Assembly (NCBI RefSeq): GCF_004378355.1 | Contig: NZ_SNUB01000004.1 | Coordinates: 103,156-167,155 of the forward strand | DNA length: 64,000 bases | Reading direction: 5' to 3' | DNA from: Psychromonas algicola | GTDB lineage: Bacteria; Pseudomonadota; Gammaproteobacteria; Enterobacterales; Psychromonadaceae | Part shown: piece after piece, positions 35,880-44,016 of the stretch | How positions within the stretch are numbered: position 1 is the first letter of the stretch | How the letters are laid out: every line of letters starts with the position of its first letter | Made by a program: the position numbers and the translations under genes | The notes under the pieces: model-generated | The model's input: only the letters and a program-made list of their open reading frames with translations | Database searches by the model: none | Told to the model about the DNA's origin: nothing

Positions 35880-36040
35880 AAAAAGCAGACCAGCCGGTGA
35901 AGCCCTCCGCAACACCACGGTACTTGCTTCAACAGCAAGTATCATCCTAAGGTTTGGTATCCGGGCTTAACAAACATCAAATGAGCTTGCTCTACCGTTG
36001 CGGGGGCAGCCTGGTATTTCACCAAGTTCCCAAACATTTA
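35880..36040 (-). promoter_or_regulatory. Adenosylcobalamin (B12) riboswitch
   Basis: The minus strand shows the cobalamin aptamer in order: GGGAACTTGGTGAAATACCA, then GGCTGCCCCCGCAACGGTA, the B12 box AAGCCCGGATACC, a variable hairpin (ATACTTGCTGTTGAAGCAAG), and GTTGCGGAGGGCTTCACCGG with CTGGTCTGC. It precedes the first gene of the cobalt-uptake and corrin operon, so B12 should shut off the whole cluster. Confidence 0.94.
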
Positions 36041-36176
36041 TGATTAAAACCGAATTAATTCTATTAATAGCAGTAATCGAAATGCATCGTTTTAACTGAC
36101 GATATCCAAAGGAAACAGAACAATAACTTGTTACTAGTTACACAGTCAATATAAAGCACGTTTTTTGCGCTTTCTT

Positions 36177-36278
36177 TTATATATAACCGCGTTCATATTT
36201 CTCAACCTTGAGTATCTTAATGTTTTCAAGGCCATGTTTGCTTCTTTCTGGACTATTGTTTTCGATGTAGTCAATCAT
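36177..36278 (-). CDS. Candidate 33-aa small ORF upstream of the B12 riboswitch
   Basis: An ATG at 36278 opens a 33-codon frame (MIDYIENNSPERSKHGLENI, then IKILKVEKYERGYI minus the shared I) ending TAA at 36177. The same frame stays open upstream for about 32 more codons without an ATG, though with a possible TTG. Composition looks protein-like (charged, amphipathic), but there is no clear Shine-Dalgarno. It may be a small protein or a remnant of a larger gene. Confidence 0.25.
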   Translation of the reverse strand: MIDYIENNSPERSKHGLENIKILKVEKYERGYI

Positions 36279-36374
36279 GTTAATAATGACTTTAAGAATA
36301 TATCCTTTCAACTTGACGCCTACAGTTAAAGCACTTAAAGTTGAAATTAATATACGCGTATTTTTAAGCCACTT

Positions 36375-36728
36375 ATGTTAACCATTCAAACATTAACAAA
36401 AAATAATATCAAAGACGTTCATTTTTGGGTTCCTCCGTGTCCAGCCAGCATACTACTAGTACTCACGCTTCAATCATTAGAGAAAATAGATATTAAAATT
36501 AGAGAGGATGAAGATGATTACGATGACTCCATTCCTTTAAATTTAATTCCAAGACGTATTTATATTAACGACCAACTGATTAACTCGGAATCAGAAGAAG
36601 CTAAAGTTGTTTGGCTATTATCGTATTTAATAGAGTATGATTTATTAGGGCATAAAGAAGGGATAGCGGTATTCGCTGCAAAAGAGAGTATCGAATATTT
36701 TACGCGATCTTGGAATGAGGATATATAA
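36375..36728 (+). CDS. Orphan 117-aa protein, unknown function
   Basis: A 117-aa soluble protein that I do not recognise. The middle is very acidic (REDEDDYDDS, ~43-52), followed by a hydrophobic helix-like stretch (AKVVWLLSYLIEYDLLG) and a C-terminal FAAKESIEYFTRSWNEDI. Start by longest frame; no strong Shine-Dalgarno. A second orphan gene follows after 52 bp on the same strand, so the two may be an operon. Base composition resembles the surroundings. Confidence 0.55.
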   Translation: MLTIQTLTKNNIKDVHFWVPPCPASILLVLTLQSLEKIDIKIREDEDDYDDSIPLNLIPRRIYINDQLINSESEEAKVVWLLSYLIEYDLLGHKEGIAVFAAKESIEYFTRSWNEDI

Positions 36729-36780
36729 AGCATCGTCAACGTGCTTGTTCACCAGCAAACATTAAAGAGAATCACTAAGA

Positions 36781-37470
36781 ATGAGTAATACAAAACGCTG
36801 GATGATATCCACAAAATTAAAAGCTCAGAATAATTACAAAAATAAAATAAAAGCCAATGAGCTTGTTTTTGTTACCACAGTTATTCAAGCAAATACTGAA
36901 CAAGATGCACTCCAACAACTCAAGCTTACCTTGAAAGTGCTTGAATTTGAGATTGTCACAGTCATATCGACAATACTTTACAGTGATGAAGCTGTACTAA
37001 ATTTAGCACCATGTGAAAGATACGGTGTCGAAGAGGCTATTAATTCGATTGAAGTAGGATTGAGCAAGGTTGCTTTTGGAACTTTTATAACGGAAGAACA
37101 TATTAAGCAACAATCTAGAGTTTGGTTTGCCTATACACAATCACAGCCTAAGTTTGAAGGCCCTTTAGCAACAGACGGTTCTGAACTATTCATTGACTGT
37201 TTGCTTATACCAGCTTCCACAAAAGAATATGCACAAGCGCAAATAAACGAAACTCTTCTCTTACAAGGCCAAGAATCAATCAGCTTATTATTGTTAGAAG
37301 AAATCGAACAAGAAAATAACGCAGATATTGTAAACCTTGAAAAAATCCTCTCTCAAATTGATAATTCAAACTTGCATATCCTTATTGAGAACAATATTGA
37401 TAACGCATTAATGGAAATAAGAAAAATAAAACAAGTAGCATCAGTATGCAGTGTCATAATTCAGCAATGA
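36781..37470 (+). CDS. Orphan 229-aa protein with probable internal duplication
   Basis: A soluble 229-aa protein of unknown function. Residues ~6-70 and ~117-183 can be aligned by eye: each starts with an RW/VW-type aromatic pair (KRWMIST, RVWFAYT), then ~18 residues later a hydrophobic strand (ELVFVTTVIQANT, ELFIDCLLIPAST), an Ala/Gln-rich helix and a further strand. It therefore looks like two copies of one small alpha/beta module. ATG after AAGAGAATC. No signal peptide or membrane segment. Confidence 0.6.
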   Translation: MSNTKRWMISTKLKAQNNYKNKIKANELVFVTTVIQANTEQDALQQLKLTLKVLEFEIVTVISTILYSDEAVLNLAPCERYGVEEAINSIEVGLSKVAFGTFITEEHIKQQSRVWFAYTQSQPKFEGPLATDGSELFIDCLLIPASTKEYAQAQINETLLLQGQESISLLLLEEIEQENNADIVNLEKILSQIDNSNLHILIENNIDNALMEIRKIKQVASVCSVIIQQ

Positions 37471-37526
37471 TCTTATTGAATTAAACATAGAGACTTAGGG
37501 TTATTTAATATCCTTTTTAAGTAGAG

Positions 37527-37790
37527 CTAAATTTTCCCTCTATATAAATCTTCAACCGTAAAAATCATTCTATAATCATCCCAATTAAGATTACCGTCAA
37601 TAAGCTTGTAGTTTAAAAACATATCTTCATTTTTATATTGCTCATAGTCAGGATGCCTATTTGAAAAAATAAAAGAAGAGAAATCAACTCTCTGAATGTG
37701 TCTATTATTAAACCTTAACTCCAAGAGATAAGACTCAATATGTTTAACAGAAACAATTGATAGTTCAGCTACATCGTCTACATTCATCAT
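37527..37790 (-). CDS. DUF2442-like small protein
   Basis: An 87-aa protein whose pattern, strand-turn-strand VSVKHIESYLLELRFNN, then QRVDFSSFIF, a variable acidic middle and LNWDDYRMIFTVEDLYRG, fits DUF2442 (domain also seen fused to antitoxins). The frame is open to 37844, inside the upstream gene, but the ATG at 37790 or 37787 directly after that gene's stop, with AGCAGGG upstream, is the likely start. It is probably co-transcribed with the DUF1287 gene. Function unknown. Confidence 0.65.
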   Translation of the reverse strand: MMNVDDVAELSIVSVKHIESYLLELRFNNRHIQRVDFSSFIFSNRHPDYEQYKNEDMFLNYKLIDGNLNWDDYRMIFTVEDLYRGKI

Positions 37791-37791
37791 A

Positions 37792-38388
37792 TTAATTATA
37801 CCCTGCTGGCACAAAACGATAATGCCCGGTAATTTTATAATCAAACAACATATCTTGGATTTCGGGTCCTCTACCGATATTGTGAACGATTAAAGGGTTA
37901 CCTGTTTGCGGTGATATACGATCAATTAACATACCGACATGAGGTAAGTTTCCAGGAAGCATCCAAGTGACGATATCTCCTGTTTTATAATCTTTAGCAT
38001 TCTCTGATTTTTTTAATACTTGCCCATGCCGAGCTAAAAAGGCTTGCAAATTAGGCACTCTACGATGGTCGATATTTTTATCAGTTCTACTTAACCCCCA
38101 AATACGTTTAGAAGGATAGGCATTAAAATCCTTCACCATATCTTCATGGATTAATTTTTGTAGATCCACTCCTAAATGTCTATATGCGCGGATCACAACA
38201 TCAGTACATACACCAATATCATTAGGCACATCTCCATTAGGATAAGAAATTGAAAGATAAGAACCATCATATCTAACATCATGAGTTGTTCTTTCTATTA
38301 ACGCAGAAACAATATCTTCCTCAAAACTAGCTGTGTAAGCAGCGAAAGAAAAGCAATATCCCAATAAACACAACAAAGAAAATTTCAT
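37792..38388 (-). CDS. Secreted DUF1287 protein (NlpC/P60-like cysteine hydrolase fold)
   Basis: A 198-aa protein with a signal peptide (SLLCLLGYCFSFAAYTA, cleavage near residue 20). DUF1287 is recognised by DVRYDGSYLSISYPNGDVPN, the putative nucleophile cysteine C61 in DIGVCTDVVIRAYRHLGVD, and a later histidine in NLPHVGMLIDR (~150) with IVHNIGRGPEIQD. The layout is that of a papain-like/NlpC amidase, so a cell-wall role is plausible but unproven. ATG follows AGAGGACGT. Similar in family to E. coli YijF. Confidence 0.85.
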   Translation of the reverse strand: MKFSLLCLLGYCFSFAAYTASFEEDIVSALIERTTHDVRYDGSYLSISYPNGDVPNDIGVCTDVVIRAYRHLGVDLQKLIHEDMVKDFNAYPSKRIWGLSRTDKNIDHRRVPNLQAFLARHGQVLKKSENAKDYKTGDIVTWMLPGNLPHVGMLIDRISPQTGNPLIVHNIGRGPEIQDMLFDYKITGHYRFVPAGYN

Positions 38389-38402
38389 ACGTCCTCTTTA
38401 AC

Positions 38403-38435
38403 AAAAAAGGGAGCAAGCTAAGCCTGATCCCTTTT
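38403..38435 (-). terminator. Rho-independent terminator of metNIQ
   Basis: On the minus strand AAAAGGGA pairs with TCCCTTTT across a 15-nt loop and is followed by TTG. It lies 34 bp beyond the metQ stop and upstream of the DUF1287 gene. Confidence 0.7.
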
Positions 38436-38468
38436 ATAATATTTTAAAAATAGATTAAGAAAAAGAGA

Positions 38469-39284
38469 TTACCAGCCTTTAACAACGCCACCTTTAAAGA
38501 TTTCCATTGCAGCTTGGTATACTTCTTCAGATTGATACGCTTTCACAAAATTTCGGATATTTTCTGCTTGAACATTGTCTTCACGTGCAACGATTAAGTT
38601 TACGTATGGAGATTCTTTATCTTCAACAAATAAACCATCTTGCTCAGGTGAGAGATCAATAGAGCTTGCGTAAGTTGTATTAATAATTGCAAGGCTAACG
38701 TCATCTAATGAACGAGGTAGTTGCGCTGCTTCTAATTCAACAATTTTCAGTTCTTTATCGTTACCAACGATGTCTAATACCGTTGCTTTAAGACCAACGC
38801 CTTCTTTTAATGTTAATAAACCTTGTTGCTGTAATAAGATTAAAGAACGGCCTAAATTAGTTGGGTCACTTGGCACTGCAATTTGGTCACCAAACTCTAA
38901 TTCGCTAAGAGCTTGAATTTTGTTTGAATAACCTGCAATTGGATAAACAAATGTATTTCCTGCTACTGCAAACTTGTAACCTCGGTCAGCAACTTGCTGA
39001 TCTAAGTAAGGTTTGTGTTGAAATGCATTTGCATCAATTGAACCTTCATCAAGTGCAGCATTAGGTGTGATGTAATCAGAAAAAGTCACTAATTTAACAT
39101 CAAGCCCGTATTTTTCTTTTGCAACTTTAGCTGCAATTTCAGCAACCTGCGCTTCAGCACCAGCAATCACACCAATCGTTACTTTGCTATTATCAACAAC
39201 AGCTTCTTTTTCACCACAACCAAATAATGCAACAGTTGATGCTAAGCCTAAAGCAGCGAGTACTTTTTTAATATTAAAGTTCAT
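38469..39284 (-). CDS. metQ: D/L-methionine-binding lipoprotein MetQ
   Basis: A 271-aa NlpA-family substrate-binding lipoprotein. The N-terminus is a lipoprotein signal ending in the lipobox LFGC (Cys ~22), then [46 protein letters not shown] (in parts, ~66-90) and AVPSDPTNLGRSLILLQ are family hallmarks. It captures methionine for MetNI. The start at 39284 was chosen over 39311 because AAAAGGAAAAC precedes it. Last gene of metNIQ, 77 bp after metI. Confidence 0.93.
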   Translation of the reverse strand: MNFNIKKVLAALGLASTVALFGCGEKEAVVDNSKVTIGVIAGAEAQVAEIAAKVAKEKYGLDVKLVTFSDYITPNAALDEGSIDANAFQHKPYLDQQVADRGYKFAVAGNTFVYPIAGYSNKIQALSELEFGDQIAVPSDPTNLGRSLILLQQQGLLTLKEGVGLKATVLDIVGNDKELKIVELEAAQLPRSLDDVSLAIINTTYASSIDLSPEQDGLFVEDKESPYVNLIVAREDNVQAENIRNFVKAYQSEEVYQAAMEIFKGGVVKGW

Positions 39285-39361
39285 AAGTTTTCCTTTTGAA
39301 AGTAACTTCATTTCCTAGACACTTTAATAAGTGCCCAAGAATACATTGTAAAAATAAAAAA

Positions 39362-40048
39362 TTAACGATGATCAACACGCTTAACGAGATAATCACCCAC
39401 CGATTGAATAAGTTGTACCAATAAGACCAAGATCACTATGGTAATAATCATCACTGTGGCATCAAAACGCTGATAACCATAACGAATACCAACATCACCA
39501 AGGCCACCACCACCAACGGTTCCAGCCATAGCAGAATAACCAACGAGGGTCACTAAAGTGATGGTTGCAGCATTAATAATGCCAGGTAATGCTTCAGGTA
39601 ATAAAACTTTGTTAATAATTTGAATCGGTTTTGCTCCCATAGCTTGTGCAGCTTCAACAAGACCAGATGGCACTTCTAATAACGCTCCTTCGACTAAACG
39701 AGCAATAAATGGAATTGCACCTATGGTCAAAGGCACGATCGCCGCAGGAGTACCAATAGAAGAGCCAACAATAAAGCGAGTAATAGGAATTAACGCAACT
39801 AATAAAATAATAAAAGGAATAGAGCGCCCTATATTAACAACAACACCTAAGCTTTTATTTAATACAGTGTTTTCTAACAACCCATTTTTTTTACTTAAAT
39901 GTAATAACACACCAAGTGGTATTCCCACAGCAAAGCCAATAAAACCAGATGTAAATACCATCACTATGGTTTGCCATAAAGAATCCACCAACAATTCAAT
40001 AAGACGTGTATTTTCAGCCCACCATGTAACAACTGTATTAAGCGACAT
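39362..40048 (-). CDS. metI: Methionine ABC transporter permease MetI
   Basis: A 228-aa inner-membrane permease with about five helices. The cytoplasmic EAA loop appears as [27 protein letters not shown] in two pieces (~130-156), the contact to Met[23 protein letters not shown] and the Gly-rich [18 protein letters not shown] are typical of MetI. Its start overlaps metN by 11 bp. Confidence 0.94.
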   Translation of the reverse strand: MSLNTVVTWWAENTRLIELLVDSLWQTIVMVFTSGFIGFAVGIPLGVLLHLSKKNGLLENTVLNKSLGVVVNIGRSIPFIILLVALIPITRFIVGSSIGTPAAIVPLTIGAIPFIARLVEGALLEVPSGLVEAAQAMGAKPIQIINKVLLPEALPGIINAATITLVTLVGYSAMAGTVGGGGLGDVGIRYGYQRFDATVMIITIVILVLLVQLIQSVGDYLVKRVDHR

Positions 40049-41072
40049 AACCTAGCACCTCTAGTTCTATTTTCTGTTCTTTTAAATATTGAATTGCTTT
40101 ATCTGCACAGGCTTCTGAACCAATAAACTCAGCTAACATTAGACCAAATTTCACTCCACCGACATAATCCATATTGGAGCTTAAGATGCTGATATCGATA
40201 TTAAATTCACGTGCTACATGGCTTATCACAGGTGCATCAACTGATGCGCCAGTAAATTCCAAACGGATTAAAGGATAGCTATTTTCAACTCTCGTCGCTT
40301 GTAAACGTTCTTTATAATCTGCTGGAATAGATAAATCTAAGGTTGAACGAATAAATTCACGGGCAAGATCCGTTTTCGGATGTGCAAAAATATCCCCCAC
40401 TTTGCCATTTTCAACTAATTTACCATCACCTATAATAGCAACATCTTCACATATTCCTTTTACTACCGCCATTTCATGCGTGATCAATAGAATAGTTAAA
40501 TTGAGTTCTTTATTAATTTTTCGTAATAATTCTAAAATAGAAATAGTCGTAGCAGGATCTAAGGCACTCGTTGCTTCATCACATAATAGAACTTTAGGAT
40601 CCGAGGCTAATGCTCGCGCAATAGCAACACGTTGTTTTTGACCACCACTTAAATTAGCAGGGTAAACATCACGCTTATCTTCTAAACCAACTAGCTTTAA
40701 TAAGCTTTCCACTTTTTGTTTGATTTTCTGTTTATCAACACCAGCAAGCTCTAATGGTAGCGCCACATTATTAAACACGGTACGTGATGACAGTAAATTA
40801 AAGTGTTGAAAAATCATGCCTATTTTACGACGAGTTTGCGTTAATTCTTGTTCAGATAACCTTGTTAAATCAACACCATCAACGACCACTTGGCCATTCG
40901 TTGGACGCTCTAATAAATTAACACAGCGTATTAGAGTACTTTTACCTGCACCCGATGAACCAATCACACCAAAGATACTGCCCTGCTCTATTTTTAAGTT
41001 GATCTCAGATAGCGCATGAATCTCTTTGTCGCCCTGATAAAACACTTTGTTTACATTTTTTATTTCTATCAT
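40038..41072 (-). CDS. metN: Methionine ABC transporter ATPase MetN
   Basis: A 344-aa ATPase with Walker [14 protein letters not shown] (~37-49), Q-loop [10 protein letters not shown], signature [15 protein letters not shown] (~143-157), Walker [13 protein letters not shown] and H-loop ITHEM. The C-terminal ~80 residues (~265-344) form the NIL/ACT-like domain that binds methionine and blocks transport when the cell is replete. First gene of metNIQ; MetJ boxes lie upstream. Confidence 0.95.
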   Translation of the reverse strand: MIEIKNVNKVFYQGDKEIHALSEINLKIEQGSIFGVIGSSGAGKSTLIRCVNLLERPTNGQVVVDGVDLTRLSEQELTQTRRKIGMIFQHFNLLSSRTVFNNVALPLELAGVDKQKIKQKVESLLKLVGLEDKRDVYPANLSGGQKQRVAIARALASDPKVLLCDEATSALDPATTISILELLRKINKELNLTILLITHEMAVVKGICEDVAIIGDGKLVENGKVGDIFAHPKTDLAREFIRSTLDLSIPADYKERLQATRVENSYPLIRLEFTGASVDAPVISHVAREFNIDISILSSNMDYVGGVKFGLMLAEFIGSEACADKAIQYLKEQKIELEVLGYVA

Positions 41073-41183
41073 CTGTATTCCTGACTGAATTCGCCTAATA
41101 GCGAGGACGGTATGTTACTTCACCCTACTCACAATTCAAATGAAACGTGATCTATCTCGTTATTATTTACATGACGCACAATA

Positions 41184-41207
41184 AGACGTCTAGACGTCCA
41201 AGTCAAA
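41184..41207 (-). promoter_or_regulatory. MetJ operator (three adjacent met boxes)
   Basis: AGACGTCT (41184-41191) is a perfect met box, followed without a gap by AGACGTCC and the weaker AAGTCAAA (41200-41207). Tandem 8-bp boxes are the MetJ binding pattern. The site lies 112 bp upstream of metN, consistent with repression by MetJ-SAM. The rest of 41073-41366 shows nothing else convincing. Confidence 0.85.
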
Positions 41208-41367
41208 CGTTATTTATAATAATCCAATTATAAAACATTAATCATTGATTCTGCAGAACTGAAGTTGTAACGATTTCTTATTTCAGACAATGAAATTAAT
41301 CGCTTAATCGAACTGACTATAGGAGATAATTTACTAGGGAGTTATATAGATTAGTAACAATCTTTTT

Positions 41368-41400
41368 AAAGACCTTGAGATAATTACGCTAAAGGTCTTT
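41368..41400. terminator. Hairpin after the WGR gene
   Basis: AAAGACCTT / AAGGTCTTT, a perfect 9-bp stem with a 15-nt loop, 14 bp beyond the WGR gene stop. Only UUU lies within the stem end and A-rich sequence follows on the minus strand, so termination strength is uncertain. Confidence 0.45.
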
Positions 41401-41414
41401 GCTCATTATTGATT

Positions 41415-42287
41415 TTATTGTTTTAAACGCTTTAAAAAGGCAGCTGCCATTTCATTGGCTTTATCACCCCATAGACCTAAGACTATTTGTTGAATTTGTT
41501 CATCTTGGATAAAAGCGTTAACAACATTGCTTTTAATATGATTGTCAACATTAGTATCAGTGTATGGTCCAAACCCAGGGATTTGAAAATGGCTAGAAAA
41601 AAGACCAAGTTTTCTATCTTCAGATGTAATATTAACCACCTCAATATTCATTAGATACCCATTAAGATCTGGATCTTCTTTTAAACTAAGGAAAACAGAA
41701 GCTAAAACGACATTTGTTAAAAAGCATTCCAACTCATAACAATCTTCTTCATTAACAGGCCATTCATTACGTTCAAATTCAATGGCATATTCACAGCCAT
41801 CTTCTTGGTCATATTCGGTATCAGGAATATTTTCTAATTGTTTATAAATGGCAGTTAATCTAACCTCTTCATACCATGCTGTATCAGCATCTAAATATTC
41901 ATGCTCCTCGCCTTCAGAATTAACTCCTAGGCCCAATGCGAAATTAGCATCAAAACGATGAAGCTGGATAGATTTATAGGCTTGCACTGGATACTTAGCT
42001 AACATGTCTTGTTTAAATGCATGGAATAACCTTAACCTTAGGTTTTCAAACCACTTGCCTCTTAACACATCATTATCTTTTAACAATGTATAACCTTGCT
42101 TAATTTTTTCTTCTATTAATTTTTCTTCATTTTGAAATCGTTCTTCATCGGAATCAAACTCTTGTGTATCAGCCTGACCATTAGTTCCTACTTCACCAGA
42201 ATAAATAGTATGTGTGTAATAATCATCGACAAAAAGACTGCAAAAACTTGCAGGTTTAGTAGTAGAGTTAATGAGATACTTTTGCAT
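41415..42287 (-). CDS. WGR-domain protein of unknown function
   Basis: A 290-aa soluble acidic protein. The first ~75 residues follow the WGR pattern: a first strand KYLINSTTKPASFCSLFV, then YSGEVGTNGQADTQEFDSDEE and a helix EEKLIEEKIKQGYTLL, with the name-giving WGR degenerate (SGE). The remaining ~215 residues are not recognised with certainty. They have a helix (RLRLFHAFKQDML), a strand (AYKSIQLHRF), a NEWPVNEED turn and a helix that recall the A domain of the proteins at 5.6-8.8 kb. ATG chosen by frame. Transcribed divergently from the next lipoprotein gene. Confidence 0.6.
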   Translation of the reverse strand: MQKYLINSTTKPASFCSLFVDDYYTHTIYSGEVGTNGQADTQEFDSDEERFQNEEKLIEEKIKQGYTLLKDNDVLRGKWFENLRLRLFHAFKQDMLAKYPVQAYKSIQLHRFDANFALGLGVNSEGEEHEYLDADTAWYEEVRLTAIYKQLENIPDTEYDQEDGCEYAIEFERNEWPVNEEDCYELECFLTNVVLASVFLSLKEDPDLNGYLMNIEVVNITSEDRKLGLFSSHFQIPGFGPYTDTNVDNHIKSNVVNAFIQDEQIQQIVLGLWGDKANEMAAAFLKRLKQ

Positions 42288-42381
42288 TTTAGAATGATTC
42301 CTTAATTTATCGAGTATAAATTTTAGTACAAACTTGTATACTAAACAAAAATATTTCGAGTGATTGACAGAGTTGGTAAAA

Positions 42382-43305
42382 ATGAAACTTTATTTAAAAG
42401 GAAGGCTGTTACTGCTCACTGTATTTACTTTATTAATAGCCTGCTCAAATGAAAATAGAAATGCATATGAGGATAAAATAATGCCCAATTTATCTAAAAG
42501 CGCCATAATAGAAATATTACTAGCACAAAAAAAATCAATGACTTCCTTAACTGAAGAAGAACTCACTCAAATAATTCTAGAATTAGACAAGGATGAATTC
42601 GATAGAGGTGAATTGCCGACATCAAGCAAGCTATGGATTCTTGTTCCAAAAGAAATCAATAAATATAATCACTATCTGTTAAGTGGGCATATAACAACAG
42701 GATCACGTGCTTGGCAAGTGAACCCAAAAAGAAATACTTTTTTGCTTTTAAGAGATCAGAAAACTGGAGCTATTTCGGTAAAAAAAACTTCTCGCTTAAA
42801 AGGGCAACAACAAGCTATTAGGAAGCAACAAATTACACCTTTATCAGCTCAGGGAGAAGCCCCCAATGAATTGAATGCTTCAGCTTGGCGTCATTCTTTA
42901 GAAAAAATAGATATTTTATATAATTTCAGTGAAGCATTAACGGCTGGGAACTACACTATTACTCAAGTTTATTATGATCAAAAAACAAGTAGCGAGCATT
43001 TTATTTTTCACTCAGAATCTAACGAACAACTTATTTTCCCAAAGGTGTCTAATGCAAAAGTTAATACACATTCAGTGGAACTTAAATTTGTAAAAAACAA
43101 AAGCAATATAAGCAACTGGAAGTTAAACCTTATCGCCTTTAAATTAGATGAAGAGCCAATAATAATGCCTTTAAAAATTGACTTAACAAGCAATAAAGAT
43201 AGTTTAACTTTCCCTTTCGATAAGGTTAATTTCGAAAATGGTATTTACCAAATATATATCGATACAGGCAATGAACTAGAAGGCCCATTTGAACTTATTT
43301 TATAG
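42382..43305 (+). CDS. Orphan lipoprotein, unknown function
   Basis: A 307-aa protein with a lipoprotein signal peptide: basic start (MKLYLKGR), hydrophobic core and lipobox LLIAC (Cys ~21). The mature part is beta-rich with a Lys-rich segment (TSRLKGQQQAIRKQQI) and a final strand GPFELIL. I do not recognise the family. The frame opens at a TTG at 42364, but the ATG at 42382 gives a standard signal peptide. Probably membrane-anchored on the periplasmic side. Confidence 0.6.
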   Translation: MKLYLKGRLLLLTVFTLLIACSNENRNAYEDKIMPNLSKSAIIEILLAQKKSMTSLTEEELTQIILELDKDEFDRGELPTSSKLWILVPKEINKYNHYLLSGHITTGSRAWQVNPKRNTFLLLRDQKTGAISVKKTSRLKGQQQAIRKQQITPLSAQGEAPNELNASAWRHSLEKIDILYNFSEALTAGNYTITQVYYDQKTSSEHFIFHSESNEQLIFPKVSNAKVNTHSVELKFVKNKSNISNWKLNLIAFKLDEEPIIMPLKIDLTSNKDSLTFPFDKVNFENGIYQIYIDTGNELEGPFELIL

Positions 43306-43410
43306 CGCAATTAAAAATTAATATCGTTTAATTTAATAGACTTTACTATTCCTTATCCAGATCAATATTATGAAGCACTAAGCCTGATTTTTTAAATCGC
43401 TATTCATCAG

Positions 43411-44016
43411 TTACAAAGCAAGCGATATAGCAATACTGATAAATATTAAACCAAATATGAAATTGACGTTTCGCATTGCCTTTTCTTTTGAAAAGAACGA
43501 TTTAAATGAATTCGCACCAAAACAATAGAAAAACATAACAAAGGTATCCACCAAAACAACAGTACAGCCTAGTAACAGGTATTGAACACCTGCATCGGCA
43601 TTCTCATTCACAAATTGCGGTAAAAAAGCAGTTAAAAAAATGATCGATTTAGGATTGGTTAAATTAACAGTAAATCCTTCTTTCATTAACACCCGCTTAT
43701 TTTTTTTATCTCCAATAAGTACGAAGAAATTCTGATTTTTAAGACTCGTTCTTATCTTATCGATACCAAGGTAAAGCAAATAAATAATACCAAGGTATTT
43801 AATGCTGTTATATAACATAGGTGATTGTGACACTAACACGCCAATACCGAGATAGATGAAAGTTAAATGCATGGCTAACGCAGATTGTAAGCCTAACACT
43901 CCATAACTCGCGCCTTTCATTCCATTAGTAATGACATTATTGATTGATACTGCAGCACCAGATCCTGGTGAAATACTAAATAAAACACAAGCAATGATAA
44001 ATGCGATAAAGTCCAT
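43411..44016 (-). CDS. LysE/RhtB-family amino acid exporter
   Basis: A 201-aa inner-membrane protein with about five to six helices. The N-terminus FIIACVLFSISPGSGAAVSI matches the LysE/RhtB hallmark (SPGP-like SPGSG), and the middle has GFTVNLTNPKSIIFLTAFLPQF (two parts, ~114-135), the NPK motif of this family. Its ATG overlaps the dioxygenase stop by one base (TAATG), so it probably exports that enzyme's product or substrate. Confidence 0.87.
   Translation of the reverse strand: MDFIAFIIACVLFSISPGSGAAVSINNVITNGMKGASYGVLGLQSALAMHLTFIYLGIGVLVSQSPMLYNSIKYLGIIYLLYLGIDKIRTSLKNQNFFVLIGDKKNKRVLMKEGFTVNLTNPKSIIFLTAFLPQFVNENADAGVQYLLLGCTVVLVDTFVMFFYCFGANSFKSFFSKEKAMRNVNFIFGLIFISIAISLAL

Noticed and set aside
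41073..41183. Possible SAM riboswitch before metN
   Set aside because: No SAM aptamer motifs are present; the MetJ boxes explain methionine control.
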